Source: Algicola sp. | GTDB taxonomy: Bacteria > Bacteroidota > Bacteroidia > Flavobacteriales > Flavobacteriaceae | Length of the DNA: 55,722 bases | Assembly (NCBI GenBank): GCA_018222915.1 | Contig: JAAEZI010000007.1 | Location: 1,407 to 57,128, forward strand | Direction of reading: 5' to 3' | Shown: in pieces, positions 35,475 through 43,972 of the stretch | Layout: each line of letters begins with the position of its first letter | Numbering within the stretch: the first letter of the stretch is position 1 | The notes under the pieces: generated by a model | Told to the model about the DNA's origin: nothing | Seen by the model: the letters and a program-made list of their open reading frames with translations, nothing else | Databases searched by the model: none | Position numbers and translations under genes: made by a program

Positions 35475-37190
35475 ATGCAAAACAAATTCAAATATATAGT
35501 CTTAACACTCTTCTGTTTCCATGGAATTTTAGCCTTTGCTCAGGATCGTGAAAACGACACGATTGACGCAGGTACCGTAAACGTTGTCAAACCATATACA
35601 CCAACGATTTCTGATGCATTTAAAATTAAGGAGACGCCAAATATGAATGACTCCACATCCGCTCAAAAGAAAGAGATTAAGTATAATATTTTTTCCATTC
35701 CAGTAGCCTCAACCTTCACGCCTGCTAAAGGAAAAGCGGCAACAGTGGATAAGGAAAAGCCAGTCAAGTTATACGATAATTACGCTTCACTTGGTGTGGG
35801 AACTTATACCACGATTCTTGGTGAAGTTTATCTCAATCATGAATTAAGTCGCTCTGAGCGCGTAGGTGGTTACTTCAGTCATCATTCTTCGCAAGGCGAT
35901 ATTGACGGTGTCAATTTTGATAATAACTTTTCAGAAACGGGACTTAATGCTTATTACAGTCAAAAACTGCGAGATTACTCTTGGAAAGTAGATGGTGGTT
36001 TTGAACTTCAGACCTTCAATTGGTATGGTGTTCCAGATCAGAGTATCGACCCTTTTGATGTGGACCATTCATTTTATATGGCCAATATAGGCGGACAAAT
36101 AAATTTCGAAGATGCCATAATAAATAAAGGAAGCGTGTTGTACAGACGATTTGGAGATGATCAGGATTCAGGAGAAAACCGGTTTATTTTAAAGTCTGAG
36201 TTCGATATTCCTGTGACTGATGCTGCTATTAACACAGAAGTGACGATCGATTATTTAGGTGGCTCCTTTGATCGGTTTTATGCGGCAGAGCAGGAATTAA
36301 ATTATAGTAATGTCTACTTCGGAATCGCACCAAGTTATCAAATGAAACAAGACGACCTCACCGTTAATTTAGGATTGAACATCGTTTACTTTAATGATAA
36401 TGAGGCTAGTGATAGTAAGTTTTTTATCTATCCAAAAATTACCGCTAGTTACCGTTTAGTGGATGAGATATTGATAGCTTATGGTGGTATTGAAGGTGGC
36501 TTGATTCAAAACTCCTATTATGATTTCGCACAAGAGAATCCTTTTGTGTCTCCAACACTCTTTATAGGACCAACCGATCAAGCGTATAATGCGTCTATCG
36601 GACTTAAAGGTAAATTGTCTAATAGTATGAGCTACGATATTAGTGGTCATTATCAAGCCGATAATGGTAGAGCATTGTTTAAGGCGAATAGTATCATGGG
36701 AACTCCTGAAACGAATTACCAATATGGCAATTCCTTTGGTGTTGTTTATGACGATGTGACCACCTTTTCTGTGGCAGGCGCATTAAATGTCGATATTAAT
36801 AGGAATTTTAAACTCGGTCTTAAGGCAGAATATTTCGCTTATGATACCGATCTTGAAGCTGAACCTTGGAACCTGCCAGATATTAAGGCTTCCGCTTTCT
36901 TAGACTATCAAATCGACAAGAATTGGTTTGCTGGTGCGAATTTGTTTTTCGTAGGAGAACGTAAAGATCTTATCACAGAAGAAGGCGTGCTGGTATTGCC
37001 GATCCCAACAACGGTGACCTTAGATAGTTATTTTGATTTGAACGCACATGTGGGTTATAGAATTTCAGATCAATTATCTGCCTTTGCGAAGGCCAATAAT
37101 ATTGCAAATCAAGATTACCAGCGCTGGTTGAATTATCCAGTTCAAGGCATTCAGTTTCTCGCAGGTGCGACCTATCAATTTGACTTTTGA
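35475..37190 (+). CDS. TonB-dependent-receptor-like outer-membrane barrel
   Basis: A 571-residue protein with a Sec signal peptide (ends near ILAFA-Q). The N-terminal part (DTIDAGTVNVVKPYTPTISDAFKI) resembles a short or vestigial plug/TonB-box region. From about residue 95 on, alternating hydrophobic residues and turns give a beta-barrel, ending with the usual C-terminal aromatic strand (FLAGATYQFDF). Barrels of this type are annotated as TonB-dependent receptors, but a full plug domain is not seen, so active transport is doubtful. Together with the TPR protein and the lipoprotein it probably forms an envelope complex. Confidence 0.75.
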   Translation: MQNKFKYIVLTLFCFHGILAFAQDRENDTIDAGTVNVVKPYTPTISDAFKIKETPNMNDSTSAQKKEIKYNIFSIPVASTFTPAKGKAATVDKEKPVKLYDNYASLGVGTYTTILGEVYLNHELSRSERVGGYFSHHSSQGDIDGVNFDNNFSETGLNAYYSQKLRDYSWKVDGGFELQTFNWYGVPDQSIDPFDVDHSFYMANIGGQINFEDAIINKGSVLYRRFGDDQDSGENRFILKSEFDIPVTDAAINTEVTIDYLGGSFDRFYAAEQELNYSNVYFGIAPSYQMKQDDLTVNLGLNIVYFNDNEASDSKFFIYPKITASYRLVDEILIAYGGIEGGLIQNSYYDFAQENPFVSPTLFIGPTDQAYNASIGLKGKLSNSMSYDISGHYQADNGRALFKANSIMGTPETNYQYGNSFGVVYDDVTTFSVAGALNVDINRNFKLGLKAEYFAYDTDLEAEPWNLPDIKASAFLDYQIDKNWFAGANLFFVGERKDLITEEGVLVLPIPTTVTLDSYFDLNAHVGYRISDQLSAFAKANNIANQDYQRWLNYPVQGIQFLAGATYQFDF

Positions 37191-37227
37191 TTGACCGCTT
37201 CTAAAGAACATACATTTTAATGTGATG

Positions 37228-37265
37228 AAAGCATTCAGTCCGTGAAATCAGATTGAATGCTTTTT
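37228..37265 (+). terminator. Rho-independent terminator after the barrel gene
   Basis: A 10-bp stem AAAGCATTCA (37228-37237)/TGAATGCTTT (37254-37263) is followed by TTG and T-rich DNA. It separates the TPR-barrel unit from the amidohydrolase. Confidence 0.75.
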
Positions 37266-37291
37266 GTATTTTTAGGGTTTAAATTGCTATC

Positions 37292-38926
37292 ATGAAAAAA
37301 CTTAGTTTACTCTTTCTAATTTCCTTGGTATTATCTTGTTCCGAAGAGAAAGTCTCTGTAGATACGATTGTCTATAATGCCAATATTTATACAGTAGACC
37401 CTGATTTTAGCAAAGCTGAAGCTTTTGCTATTAAGGATGGTAAATTTTTGGCTATTGGCTCTTCAAAAGAGATCCATTCTAAATACAGTGCGACAGACAC
37501 ATTAGATGCTAAGGGTAAGACTGTTTTACCAGGTTTGATAGATGCACATGCACATTTCTTAACCTTAGGACAGCTTCAAAAACAAGTCGATTTAGTGGGC
37601 GTTACAAGTTTTGAAGACATGATAAAACGGGTATTGGATTTTCAACAGAAACATCAAATGGCCTTTATAAAAGGAAGAGGTTGGGACCAAAATGATTGGG
37701 AAGATAAAAACATGCCTGATAAAACCATTTTAGATAAATTATTTCCTAATACTCCTGTCGCTTTAACCCGAATTGATGGTCATGCTTCTTTTTGTAATCA
37801 AGCAGCTTTAGATTTGGGAAATGTCACTGTTGATAGTTCTATAGAAGGCGGTGAAGTTGAGGTCAAAAACGGGAAACTAACAGGCGTATTATTAGACAAT
37901 GCTGAACAATTGGTGATGGACCATTGGCCAGATTTTGAAAAGGACCAACTTATAGAAGCCCTTTTAACCGCACAGCGTATTTGTTTTGAAAATGGCTTAA
38001 CGACCATTTCAGATGCAGGTCCGGATATTTTTACGTCACCTTGGATTGATAGTATTCATCTTATCGATAGTTTACAACAGACGGGTGATTTAAAAATTAG
38101 ACTGTATATGATGGTTCCTGGAACAGCAACCAATTTAGACCATTTTTTAAACAAGGGGATTACCAAGACCGACCGATTGAATGTGCGATCCTTCAAATTT
38201 TATGCCGATGGTGCATTAGGGTCAAGAGGCGCACTTTTGCGAGAACCATATACGGATATGCACAGTGCTCATGGTCTTCCAGTCATGTCGTTGAGTCACA
38301 TAAAAAAATCAGCAGAACGAATAGCGAATTCGGAATTTCAAATGAATACCCATGCCATAGGTGATTCTGCGAATCATTCGGTTTTACAGACTTATACCAA
38401 ATTACTAAAAGATCAACCAGATAGACGCTGGCGAATTGAACATGCCCAAGTGGTGTCACCTGAAGATTTTGAGTTATTCCACGATATTTTACCTTCTATT
38501 CAACCGACACACGCGACGAGTGATATGTATTGGGCAGAGGAACGTTTGGGTAACGAGCGCATTAAAGGCGCTTATGCGTTTAAACAATTACTGAATGCCT
38601 ACGGAAAGGTCGCATTGGGTACCGATTTTCCAGTTGAGCAGGTCAGTCCGTTTTTAACCTTTTATGCTGCGGTGGCAAGACAGGATCTTGAAAATTATCC
38701 GGAAAACGGTTTTCAAAAGAAGAATGGTTTAACACGAGAAGAAACCTTGAAGGGAATGACTATATGGGCTGCTTATAGTAATTTTGAAGAAGATGAAAAA
38801 GGAAGCATTGAACCAGGAAAGTTTGCTGATTTCATTGTTATTGATGAGGATATTATGACGGTCGACATAAAAAAGATCCCACAGATCAAAGTTGAAAAAA
38901 CCTTTGTTGGTGGATTGGAACAATAA
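37292..38926 (+). CDS. Amidohydrolase lipoprotein (YtcJ-like, amidohydro_3)
   Basis: A 544-residue metal-dependent hydrolase of the YtcJ/AepA group. A signal peptide with a lipobox (LVLSC, cysteine 16) makes it an envelope lipoprotein. GLIDAHAHF carries the first metal histidines (86 and 88). Later come RIDGHASFCN, KFYADGALGSRG, NTHAIGD, IEHAQVVS and the C-terminal GTDFPVEQ with the catalytic aspartate. The natural substrate is unknown; family members cleave N-substituted amides. It stands alone behind a terminator. Confidence 0.85.
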   Translation: MKKLSLLFLISLVLSCSEEKVSVDTIVYNANIYTVDPDFSKAEAFAIKDGKFLAIGSSKEIHSKYSATDTLDAKGKTVLPGLIDAHAHFLTLGQLQKQVDLVGVTSFEDMIKRVLDFQQKHQMAFIKGRGWDQNDWEDKNMPDKTILDKLFPNTPVALTRIDGHASFCNQAALDLGNVTVDSSIEGGEVEVKNGKLTGVLLDNAEQLVMDHWPDFEKDQLIEALLTAQRICFENGLTTISDAGPDIFTSPWIDSIHLIDSLQQTGDLKIRLYMMVPGTATNLDHFLNKGITKTDRLNVRSFKFYADGALGSRGALLREPYTDMHSAHGLPVMSLSHIKKSAERIANSEFQMNTHAIGDSANHSVLQTYTKLLKDQPDRRWRIEHAQVVSPEDFELFHDILPSIQPTHATSDMYWAEERLGNERIKGAYAFKQLLNAYGKVALGTDFPVEQVSPFLTFYAAVARQDLENYPENGFQKKNGLTREETLKGMTIWAAYSNFEEDEKGSIEPGKFADFIVIDEDIMTVDIKKIPQIKVEKTFVGGLEQ

Positions 38927-38930
38927 TGAA

Positions 38931-39638
38931 CTAATTTTCTGATAGGGTGATTTTAGATAAATAATCAAAGTGGTCGCCATCCATCATTTTTTCACATTGT
39001 AACCCAACCGATTCACAGGCTTGTTGGAGTCTTTCAAAATCCAAATAGAGCCATTTCATTGGTACTTCATCTTCGCCTTTATAGCTCAGATAGTAATCGA
39101 GTTCACCGTAATAATTGGCATTCGTGTCTATCCAGAGTCCGCCATCATCATCTTCATACATATACTGTATATCAGAAGAATCCATTAATATTTGTCCGTT
39201 AGTTTTTAAAAGTGATTTGAGATGTTTCAAATATTTGGAGACTTCAGAAAGCTCTTGAAAGATTCCCGTTCCGTTCATCAGTAAGAGTATGGTGTCAAAC
39301 ATATCCGTTTCCTCTAGTATGTTTTGCTGAACAACTCGCATCACGCCTCTAGATTTAGCAACACGAACAGCGCCTTCAGAAATATCAATAGCCTTTACAG
39401 ATAGACCTTTCTCTTGAAGGTATAAACTATGGCTTCCTGATCCACAGCCGACGTCGAGTACCTCACCTTTTGCCAATTGAAGTGCTTTTTGCTCTAGTTT
39501 TGGCATTTCAGAGTATGACCTAAATAAATAGGGAAGCGGTAAGTCGTCCGCTCCAGAAATATTGGTAGATGTTATAAGGTCTTCGGTATAATTATTGTTG
39601 AAATAATCCTGTAAAGCTTTTCCAAAAAGATCTTTCAT
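38931..39638 (-). CDS. Class I SAM-dependent methyltransferase
   Basis: A 235-residue protein with the SAM-binding GEVLDVGCGSGSHSLYL motif (58-73), the acidic loop VKAIDISEGAV, and LLLMNGTGIF at motif IV. The substrate is unknown. It is divergent from the YkgJ-type gene with only 19 bases between the two start codons, so their promoters must overlap coding sequence. Confidence 0.88.
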   Translation of the reverse strand: MKDLFGKALQDYFNNNYTEDLITSTNISGADDLPLPYLFRSYSEMPKLEQKALQLAKGEVLDVGCGSGSHSLYLQEKGLSVKAIDISEGAVRVAKSRGVMRVVQQNILEETDMFDTILLLMNGTGIFQELSEVSKYLKHLKSLLKTNGQILMDSSDIQYMYEDDDGGLWIDTNANYYGELDYYLSYKGEDEVPMKWLYLDFERLQQACESVGLQCEKMMDGDHFDYLSKITLSEN

Positions 39639-39645
39639 AAAATAG

Positions 39646-39653
39646 TATTTTTG
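39646..39653 (+). promoter_or_regulatory. -7 promoter element of the YkgJ-type gene
   Basis: TATTTTTG matches TAnnTTTG exactly and ends 4 bases before the ATG at 39658. Transcription would start at or next to the ATG, so the mRNA would be almost leaderless. Confidence 0.45.
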
Positions 39654-39657
39654 TTAT

Positions 39658-40152
39658 ATGCAAGACGTTATCGATCATCTTCCAGAACTCGCCAAAGATA
39701 AGCATAAGGAAAATAAAACTTTCTTTGCGAAGCTTAAAAAGAAACCGCCCAAACAATTGGATTATATCATGCAGGAACTTCATGATTCAGAATTTCAGCG
39801 TACAGATTGTTTGGAATGTGCCAATTGTTGTAAAACAACAGGACCCTTATTTACACCTAAGGATATCGATCGCATTGCTAAGTTTTTCAAAATGAAACAA
39901 CAGCAATTTATCGATACTTATTTAAGATTGGATGAAGACAATGATTATGTTTTACAGTCAGTTCCATGTACATTTTTGGGTCATGATAACTACTGTTCAA
40001 TTTATGATGTAAGACCAAAGGCTTGCAGAGAGTTTCCACATACAGATAGGAAGAAATTTCATCAAATAGCTCATTTAACCATGAAGAATGTAGCAATTTG
40101 TCCTGCTGCATTTAACATTGTAGAGGAGATGAAGCGACGAATAAATAAGTAA
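39658..40152 (+). CDS. YkgJ-family cysteine-cluster protein
   Basis: A 164-residue cytosolic protein with eight cysteines, CLECANCC (51-58), then at 104, 113, 123 and 148. This is the YkgJ zinc/iron-chelating-domain pattern (C-x2-C-x2-CC ... C-x8-C-x9-C). A lysine-rich N-terminal segment (10-35) precedes it. The family is thought to bind a metal or Fe-S cluster; its role is unknown. It is followed 12 bases later by the secreted thioredoxin-like protein. Confidence 0.85.
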   Translation: MQDVIDHLPELAKDKHKENKTFFAKLKKKPPKQLDYIMQELHDSEFQRTDCLECANCCKTTGPLFTPKDIDRIAKFFKMKQQQFIDTYLRLDEDNDYVLQSVPCTFLGHDNYCSIYDVRPKACREFPHTDRKKFHQIAHLTMKNVAICPAAFNIVEEMKRRINK

Positions 40153-40164
40153 ACTGAAGAAATT

Positions 40165-41064
40165 ATGAAACACATATTCTTGATATTAACTTTTGTAATT
40201 GGTGCGTCTCAAGTAAGTCTTTCGCAAGATTGGCTTACGTCACTTGAAGTCGCGAAACGCCTGGCGTTAGTTCAGAATAAAATGATTTTTATGATGTGGG
40301 AAGACACAGCATATACACCATACCCAGTCATTATAGATGATGCTAATGGTCTCAGTGTTGTTGAAGATGATCTTTTCGAGGCGACTTATCTCAATCCATT
40401 AATCTGGGATCATTTTGTGCCAGTGCTTGTGAGTGAGTCCATGTATAAAGATTTGTATGATGATATAAAGCAAGGTAAAAGTCAGGCGTATCTTGATAAG
40501 TTTAATGATGACTCTATCAAAATAATGGATGTGAACGGTAATATCTTAAACACGAATTTAATTTATGATGAGGTGATTAACCTCACCGAACTGATAAGGG
40601 TTTATCATCTGGATACCTCATATTTGAAAGGAGAATTAATCAGTTATAGCTCGAACAAAAATTTTACCAGTACGTATTATTTGGCATCTAAATATACCGA
40701 TATGGCGATTTTTATCAATGAGAAAGCAAGAGCAGAGATGATTCGATTGGCCAAGCTCTATTTGGATGAAGCTACCATGTTATTACAAAATGAGCATTCA
40801 GGGCAGAAAGCTATGTTGCAACAGAAAATTGAGTTGCTTGAACTTCAACAATTATTAATTTTAAATAACCCTAGAAAAGTACTTAGGAAATTAAAACGAT
40901 TAGATCCTGCAACCATTGATAAACGAAATGAGGCCATGGTGGCTTTTCTATACATCACAGCACACAGATTACTAAAGGATGAAGAAAGCGCGAGTGCGTA
41001 TCGTGACAAGGTGTCTGTTGCCGAATTTGAGAAGTCCAATGCTATTCTCACGATTTACAAATAG
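40165..41064 (+). CDS. Secreted protein, degenerate thioredoxin-like domain
   Basis: A 299-residue protein with a Sec signal peptide (ends near SLS-Q, residue 21). The first part of the mature protein (WLTSLEVAKRLALVQNKMIFMMWEDTAY) has the layout of a thioredoxin-7/DUF255-type fold, in which A-x-x-L-A-x-x-x-x-K is followed by the redox loop, but the loop has no CxxC. The rest is helical with TPR-like spacing. It is probably periplasmic and has lost redox activity. This is inference from the pattern. Confidence 0.6.
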   Translation: MKHIFLILTFVIGASQVSLSQDWLTSLEVAKRLALVQNKMIFMMWEDTAYTPYPVIIDDANGLSVVEDDLFEATYLNPLIWDHFVPVLVSESMYKDLYDDIKQGKSQAYLDKFNDDSIKIMDVNGNILNTNLIYDEVINLTELIRVYHLDTSYLKGELISYSSNKNFTSTYYLASKYTDMAIFINEKARAEMIRLAKLYLDEATMLLQNEHSGQKAMLQQKIELLELQQLLILNNPRKVLRKLKRLDPATIDKRNEAMVAFLYITAHRLLKDEESASAYRDKVSVAEFEKSNAILTIYK

Positions 41065-41139
41065 AAGACTGAGGCCTTATTAGCATGAAGCGATTCAATC
41101 ATTCATTTTTAGTATCTTTAGTAATTAAAATCACAGGTT

Positions 41140-41979
41140 GTGGAAACGATAATAACATATTTTGAAACAATACCATCCTTGCATCGAAGTTTAATATTGG
41201 TTGGAGGAATCACTTTGTTCTGGTTGCTTGAGGGTACGTTGCCATTATTCAATTTTAAGTATAAAAAATGGAAACATGCCTTGCCAAATTTGTTTTTTAC
41301 ATTAACGACGATTGTTGTTAATTTTGGTCTAGCATTCCTTCTCGTAGGAACGGCTGATTGGGTGTCTCAACATCAATTTGGTATTATTAATTGGATTCCT
41401 AATTTACCCTTATGGGCATATGTGTTATTAGGTGTTTTGTTGCTCGATTTTATTGGTGCTTATCTTGCGCATTTTGTTGAGCATAAAGTCAAACCGCTTT
41501 GGATGGTACATTTGGTACATCACACAGATCACAATGTAGATACCACAACCGCTAATAGGCATCACCCTCTAGAAAGTATTATTAGATTTGCCTTTACATT
41601 AGCAGGTGTTTTTATCATAGGAACACCTATTGCTATTGTGATGTTGTATCAATCTTTATCTTTAATTGCTACCCAATTTACGCATGCCAATATCAAAATG
41701 CCGAAAAAATGGGATAAGGCTTTAAGCTATGTTTTGGTATCACCAGATATGCATAAAGTTCATCATCATTATGTGCTACCTTACACGGATTCTAACTACG
41801 GAAATATCTTTTCAATATGGGATCGCATCTTTGGAACGTATATGGAACTTGATCGCGAAAACATAATTTATGGTGTTGATACATTTCCAGATGAAGAGGC
41901 TAATGGCAAGATTGGTGTGCTTCTGAAACAGCCATTTCATAAGTACAGAAAACCAACAACAGTTCATACATCTGACTAA
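41140..41979 (+). CDS. Sterol desaturase/fatty-acid hydroxylase family protein
   Basis: A 279-residue integral membrane di-iron enzyme. The histidine clusters are HFVEH (111-115), HLVHH (124-128), NRHHP (139-143) and HKVHHH (205-210), which match the fatty-acid-hydroxylase pattern. Four or so membrane segments flank them. It should oxidise a lipid or carotenoid in the membrane; the substrate is unknown. The start is GTG at 41140, since no ATG lies before the first membrane segment. Confidence 0.9.
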   Translation: METIITYFETIPSLHRSLILVGGITLFWLLEGTLPLFNFKYKKWKHALPNLFFTLTTIVVNFGLAFLLVGTADWVSQHQFGIINWIPNLPLWAYVLLGVLLLDFIGAYLAHFVEHKVKPLWMVHLVHHTDHNVDTTTANRHHPLESIIRFAFTLAGVFIIGTPIAIVMLYQSLSLIATQFTHANIKMPKKWDKALSYVLVSPDMHKVHHHYVLPYTDSNYGNIFSIWDRIFGTYMELDRENIIYGVDTFPDEEANGKIGVLLKQPFHKYRKPTTVHTSD

Positions 41980-42282
41980 TATTGGATTCATAAAAGATTT
42001 TTTAATGACATCATTTGACCGTACAAGACAACGCTTGTTGGATGATTTGCATGGCGCAACGTTTTAATGTTCTGTTTTTAATAGGCTTTTCCGTTCGCAC
42101 AATTGGAGTCTCAATAATTGCTAGGTACAAATAAATCAAACGTGATAAATTGGTCATACTTCGGTTTTATTTACCGTTCATGGATTTTTTGCTTTACAAC
42201 TCTTAAAACCATTTAGTTTTAAAGTTCGGGGATTACAATAAGCTATTAATTAAGATTTGTTGACGTTAACCAACGTTTACAT
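41980..42282. other. Intergenic region without a recognisable gene
   Basis: No credible coding frame of more than about 20 codons is seen. A 4-bp hairpin (CGTT-AACC-AACG) lies close to the next ATG. Nothing else is notable. Confidence 0.4.
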
Positions 42283-42681
42283 ATGCGATCACTATTTGTA
42301 ATGCTCATTTTTTGTTTAGGAACTTCCCTAAATCATTCAGTTCAGGCTCAAAATCAATTTGCGAAACTCGAGAAAAATGTCAATGTAAGAGCTCAGAGTT
42401 TAGAGCATAAACTCAATGCCTCAAGAGACACCTTACTCCTTAAAAGCAATACGAACATACAACGTGTGTATTCTGTAAGTATGGATTATAAACGTGAAAT
42501 TGATCTGGCGATTCATAAGAAAGCAACAGCAATTCCCCTTACGAATCTAAGCAATGGTAAACACGTATTTGTAGTGAAACAATCAGGTATGCGCATTGTT
42601 TTCGTCATAAAAATAATTGGTAATGACGAACAGCTTTTAGCCATGGACGACAACCTATTAGTGACTAAAAATAACCACTAA
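42283..42681 (+). CDS. Small secreted protein, unknown (132 aa)
   Basis: The protein has a signal peptide (ends near HSVQA-Q) and a mature domain with alternating strands. Its C-terminal part (IPLTNLSNGKHVFVVKQSGMRIVFVIKI) resembles the last strands of a T9SS type A sorting domain, but the usual I-x-N-P start is absent. No family is recognised. It stands alone between the hydroxylase and the convergent muramidase gene. Confidence 0.55.
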   Translation: MRSLFVMLIFCLGTSLNHSVQAQNQFAKLEKNVNVRAQSLEHKLNASRDTLLLKSNTNIQRVYSVSMDYKREIDLAIHKKATAIPLTNLSNGKHVFVVKQSGMRIVFVIKIIGNDEQLLAMDDNLLVTKNNH

Positions 42682-42700
42682 CGGACATGTGCTAAAATTT

Positions 42701-43951
42701 TTATTCATAGATCAAATAGCGTTCTCTTGTCTTTTTGAATTGTTCTAAATCTGATTGCCAAGATTTTTTTATTTCCGCTTCAGACATGCCAGTTACAATC
42801 TGTTCCTTTAAAGATTCAGTTCCAGCTAGTTTTACAAAAAAGGAATTGAAGAACTTATCTTTGTCAATCGTATTTTGATAGGCACGTATCAAAAAACTTA
42901 AGTCTATTTGCGACATTGTATCCTGCTGGCTCAAATCTTCACCATAACACAGCATTCCTTGATTTTTAGGATATTTTGAACCTTCATTTGCCGTAGGTAT
43001 GTATTTGAAATTATAGACAGTTTTATCCAAATAGGGACTTCCATAAATTTGAAATTGCTTGGATGTTCCACGTCCTGCATTCACATTAGTGCCTTCAAAA
43101 AAGCATAAGCTTGGGTAAAGGTTTATGGCTTGGTCGTTCGGTAAGTTAGGTGATGGTTTAATGGGTAAACTATAAGCTTTATTATGGGCATAGTTGTTCA
43201 TAGTTATAACCTCTAAGTCACATTGCACCTTGTTGTTTAGCCAACCTTCTCCATTGATCATTTTTGCATATTCTCCTATCGTCATGCCATGTACGACAGG
43301 AATTGGGTGCATCCCAACAAAACTCTGGTGTTTAAGCTCTAAAATTGGACCATCCACATAATGACCGTTCGGATTTGGTCTATCCAGAATGAGAAGCGGA
43401 AGCTTAGCCTCAGCACACGCTTCCATAACATAATGGAGTGTTGAGATATAGGTGTAAAAGCGAGCGCCAACATCTTGTATGTCAAATATCATGATATCCA
43501 AACCAGACAGTTGTTCTAATGATGGTTTTTTATGGTCTCCGTAAAGGGATATAATGGGTAAATTGGTTTTTAGGTCTATACCGTCTTTTATAATTTCACC
43601 AGCATCAGCTGTACCTCTAAACCCATGCTCAGGTGCATACACCTTTTTAATGTCAACGACACGATCTAAAAGTGAATCTACAAGGTGGATATAGTCTTTT
43701 TGATTCGCTTTATAAATAACACTCGTTTGATTCGCAACAACACCAACACGCCTATTCTTTAATTTTGGAATATAAGCATCGGTTCTGTTGGCAGCAACTA
43801 CAATAGTGGTGTTAGAACTGCTGTTAACCTCGTCTAGGGTTTGTTCTGATTGATGCTCATTGAGTGCGGAAGCGTCCTTTGTTTTGTGAGCACAAGAAAT
43901 CAAAACTAAAACTAAGACTATAATTATTGGGAAAACCCTATTTTTGAACAT
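42701..43951 (-). CDS. NamZ-type exo-muramidase lipoprotein (DUF1343)
   Basis: A protein of about 416 residues with a lipobox signal (LVLISC). The DUF1343 core follows: RRVGVVANQTSVI, VYAPEHGFRG with a following DAGE, FDIQDVGARFYTY, ILDRPNPNG and PSPNLPN, then NAGRGTSKQFQIYGSPY. Members of this family (GH171, NamZ) remove N-acetylmuramic acid from glycan ends in peptidoglycan recycling. It would be anchored in the envelope. An ATG at 43963 would add four residues. Its start is about 20 bases from that of the divergent permease gene. Confidence 0.85.
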   Translation of the reverse strand: MFKNRVFPIIIVLVLVLISCAHKTKDASALNEHQSEQTLDEVNSSSNTTIVVAANRTDAYIPKLKNRRVGVVANQTSVIYKANQKDYIHLVDSLLDRVVDIKKVYAPEHGFRGTADAGEIIKDGIDLKTNLPIISLYGDHKKPSLEQLSGLDIMIFDIQDVGARFYTYISTLHYVMEACAEAKLPLLILDRPNPNGHYVDGPILELKHQSFVGMHPIPVVHGMTIGEYAKMINGEGWLNNKVQCDLEVITMNNYAHNKAYSLPIKPSPNLPNDQAINLYPSLCFFEGTNVNAGRGTSKQFQIYGSPYLDKTVYNFKYIPTANEGSKYPKNQGMLCYGEDLSQQDTMSQIDLSFLIRAYQNTIDKDKFFNSFFVKLAGTESLKEQIVTGMSEAEIKKSWQSDLEQFKKTRERYLIYE

Positions 43952-43972
43952 CAATAAACGCATATTTATATT

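Noticed and set aside
42005..42067. 20-codon frame in the 303-base gap
   Set aside because: It is too short, without any conserved-looking feature or signal, and compatible with chance.
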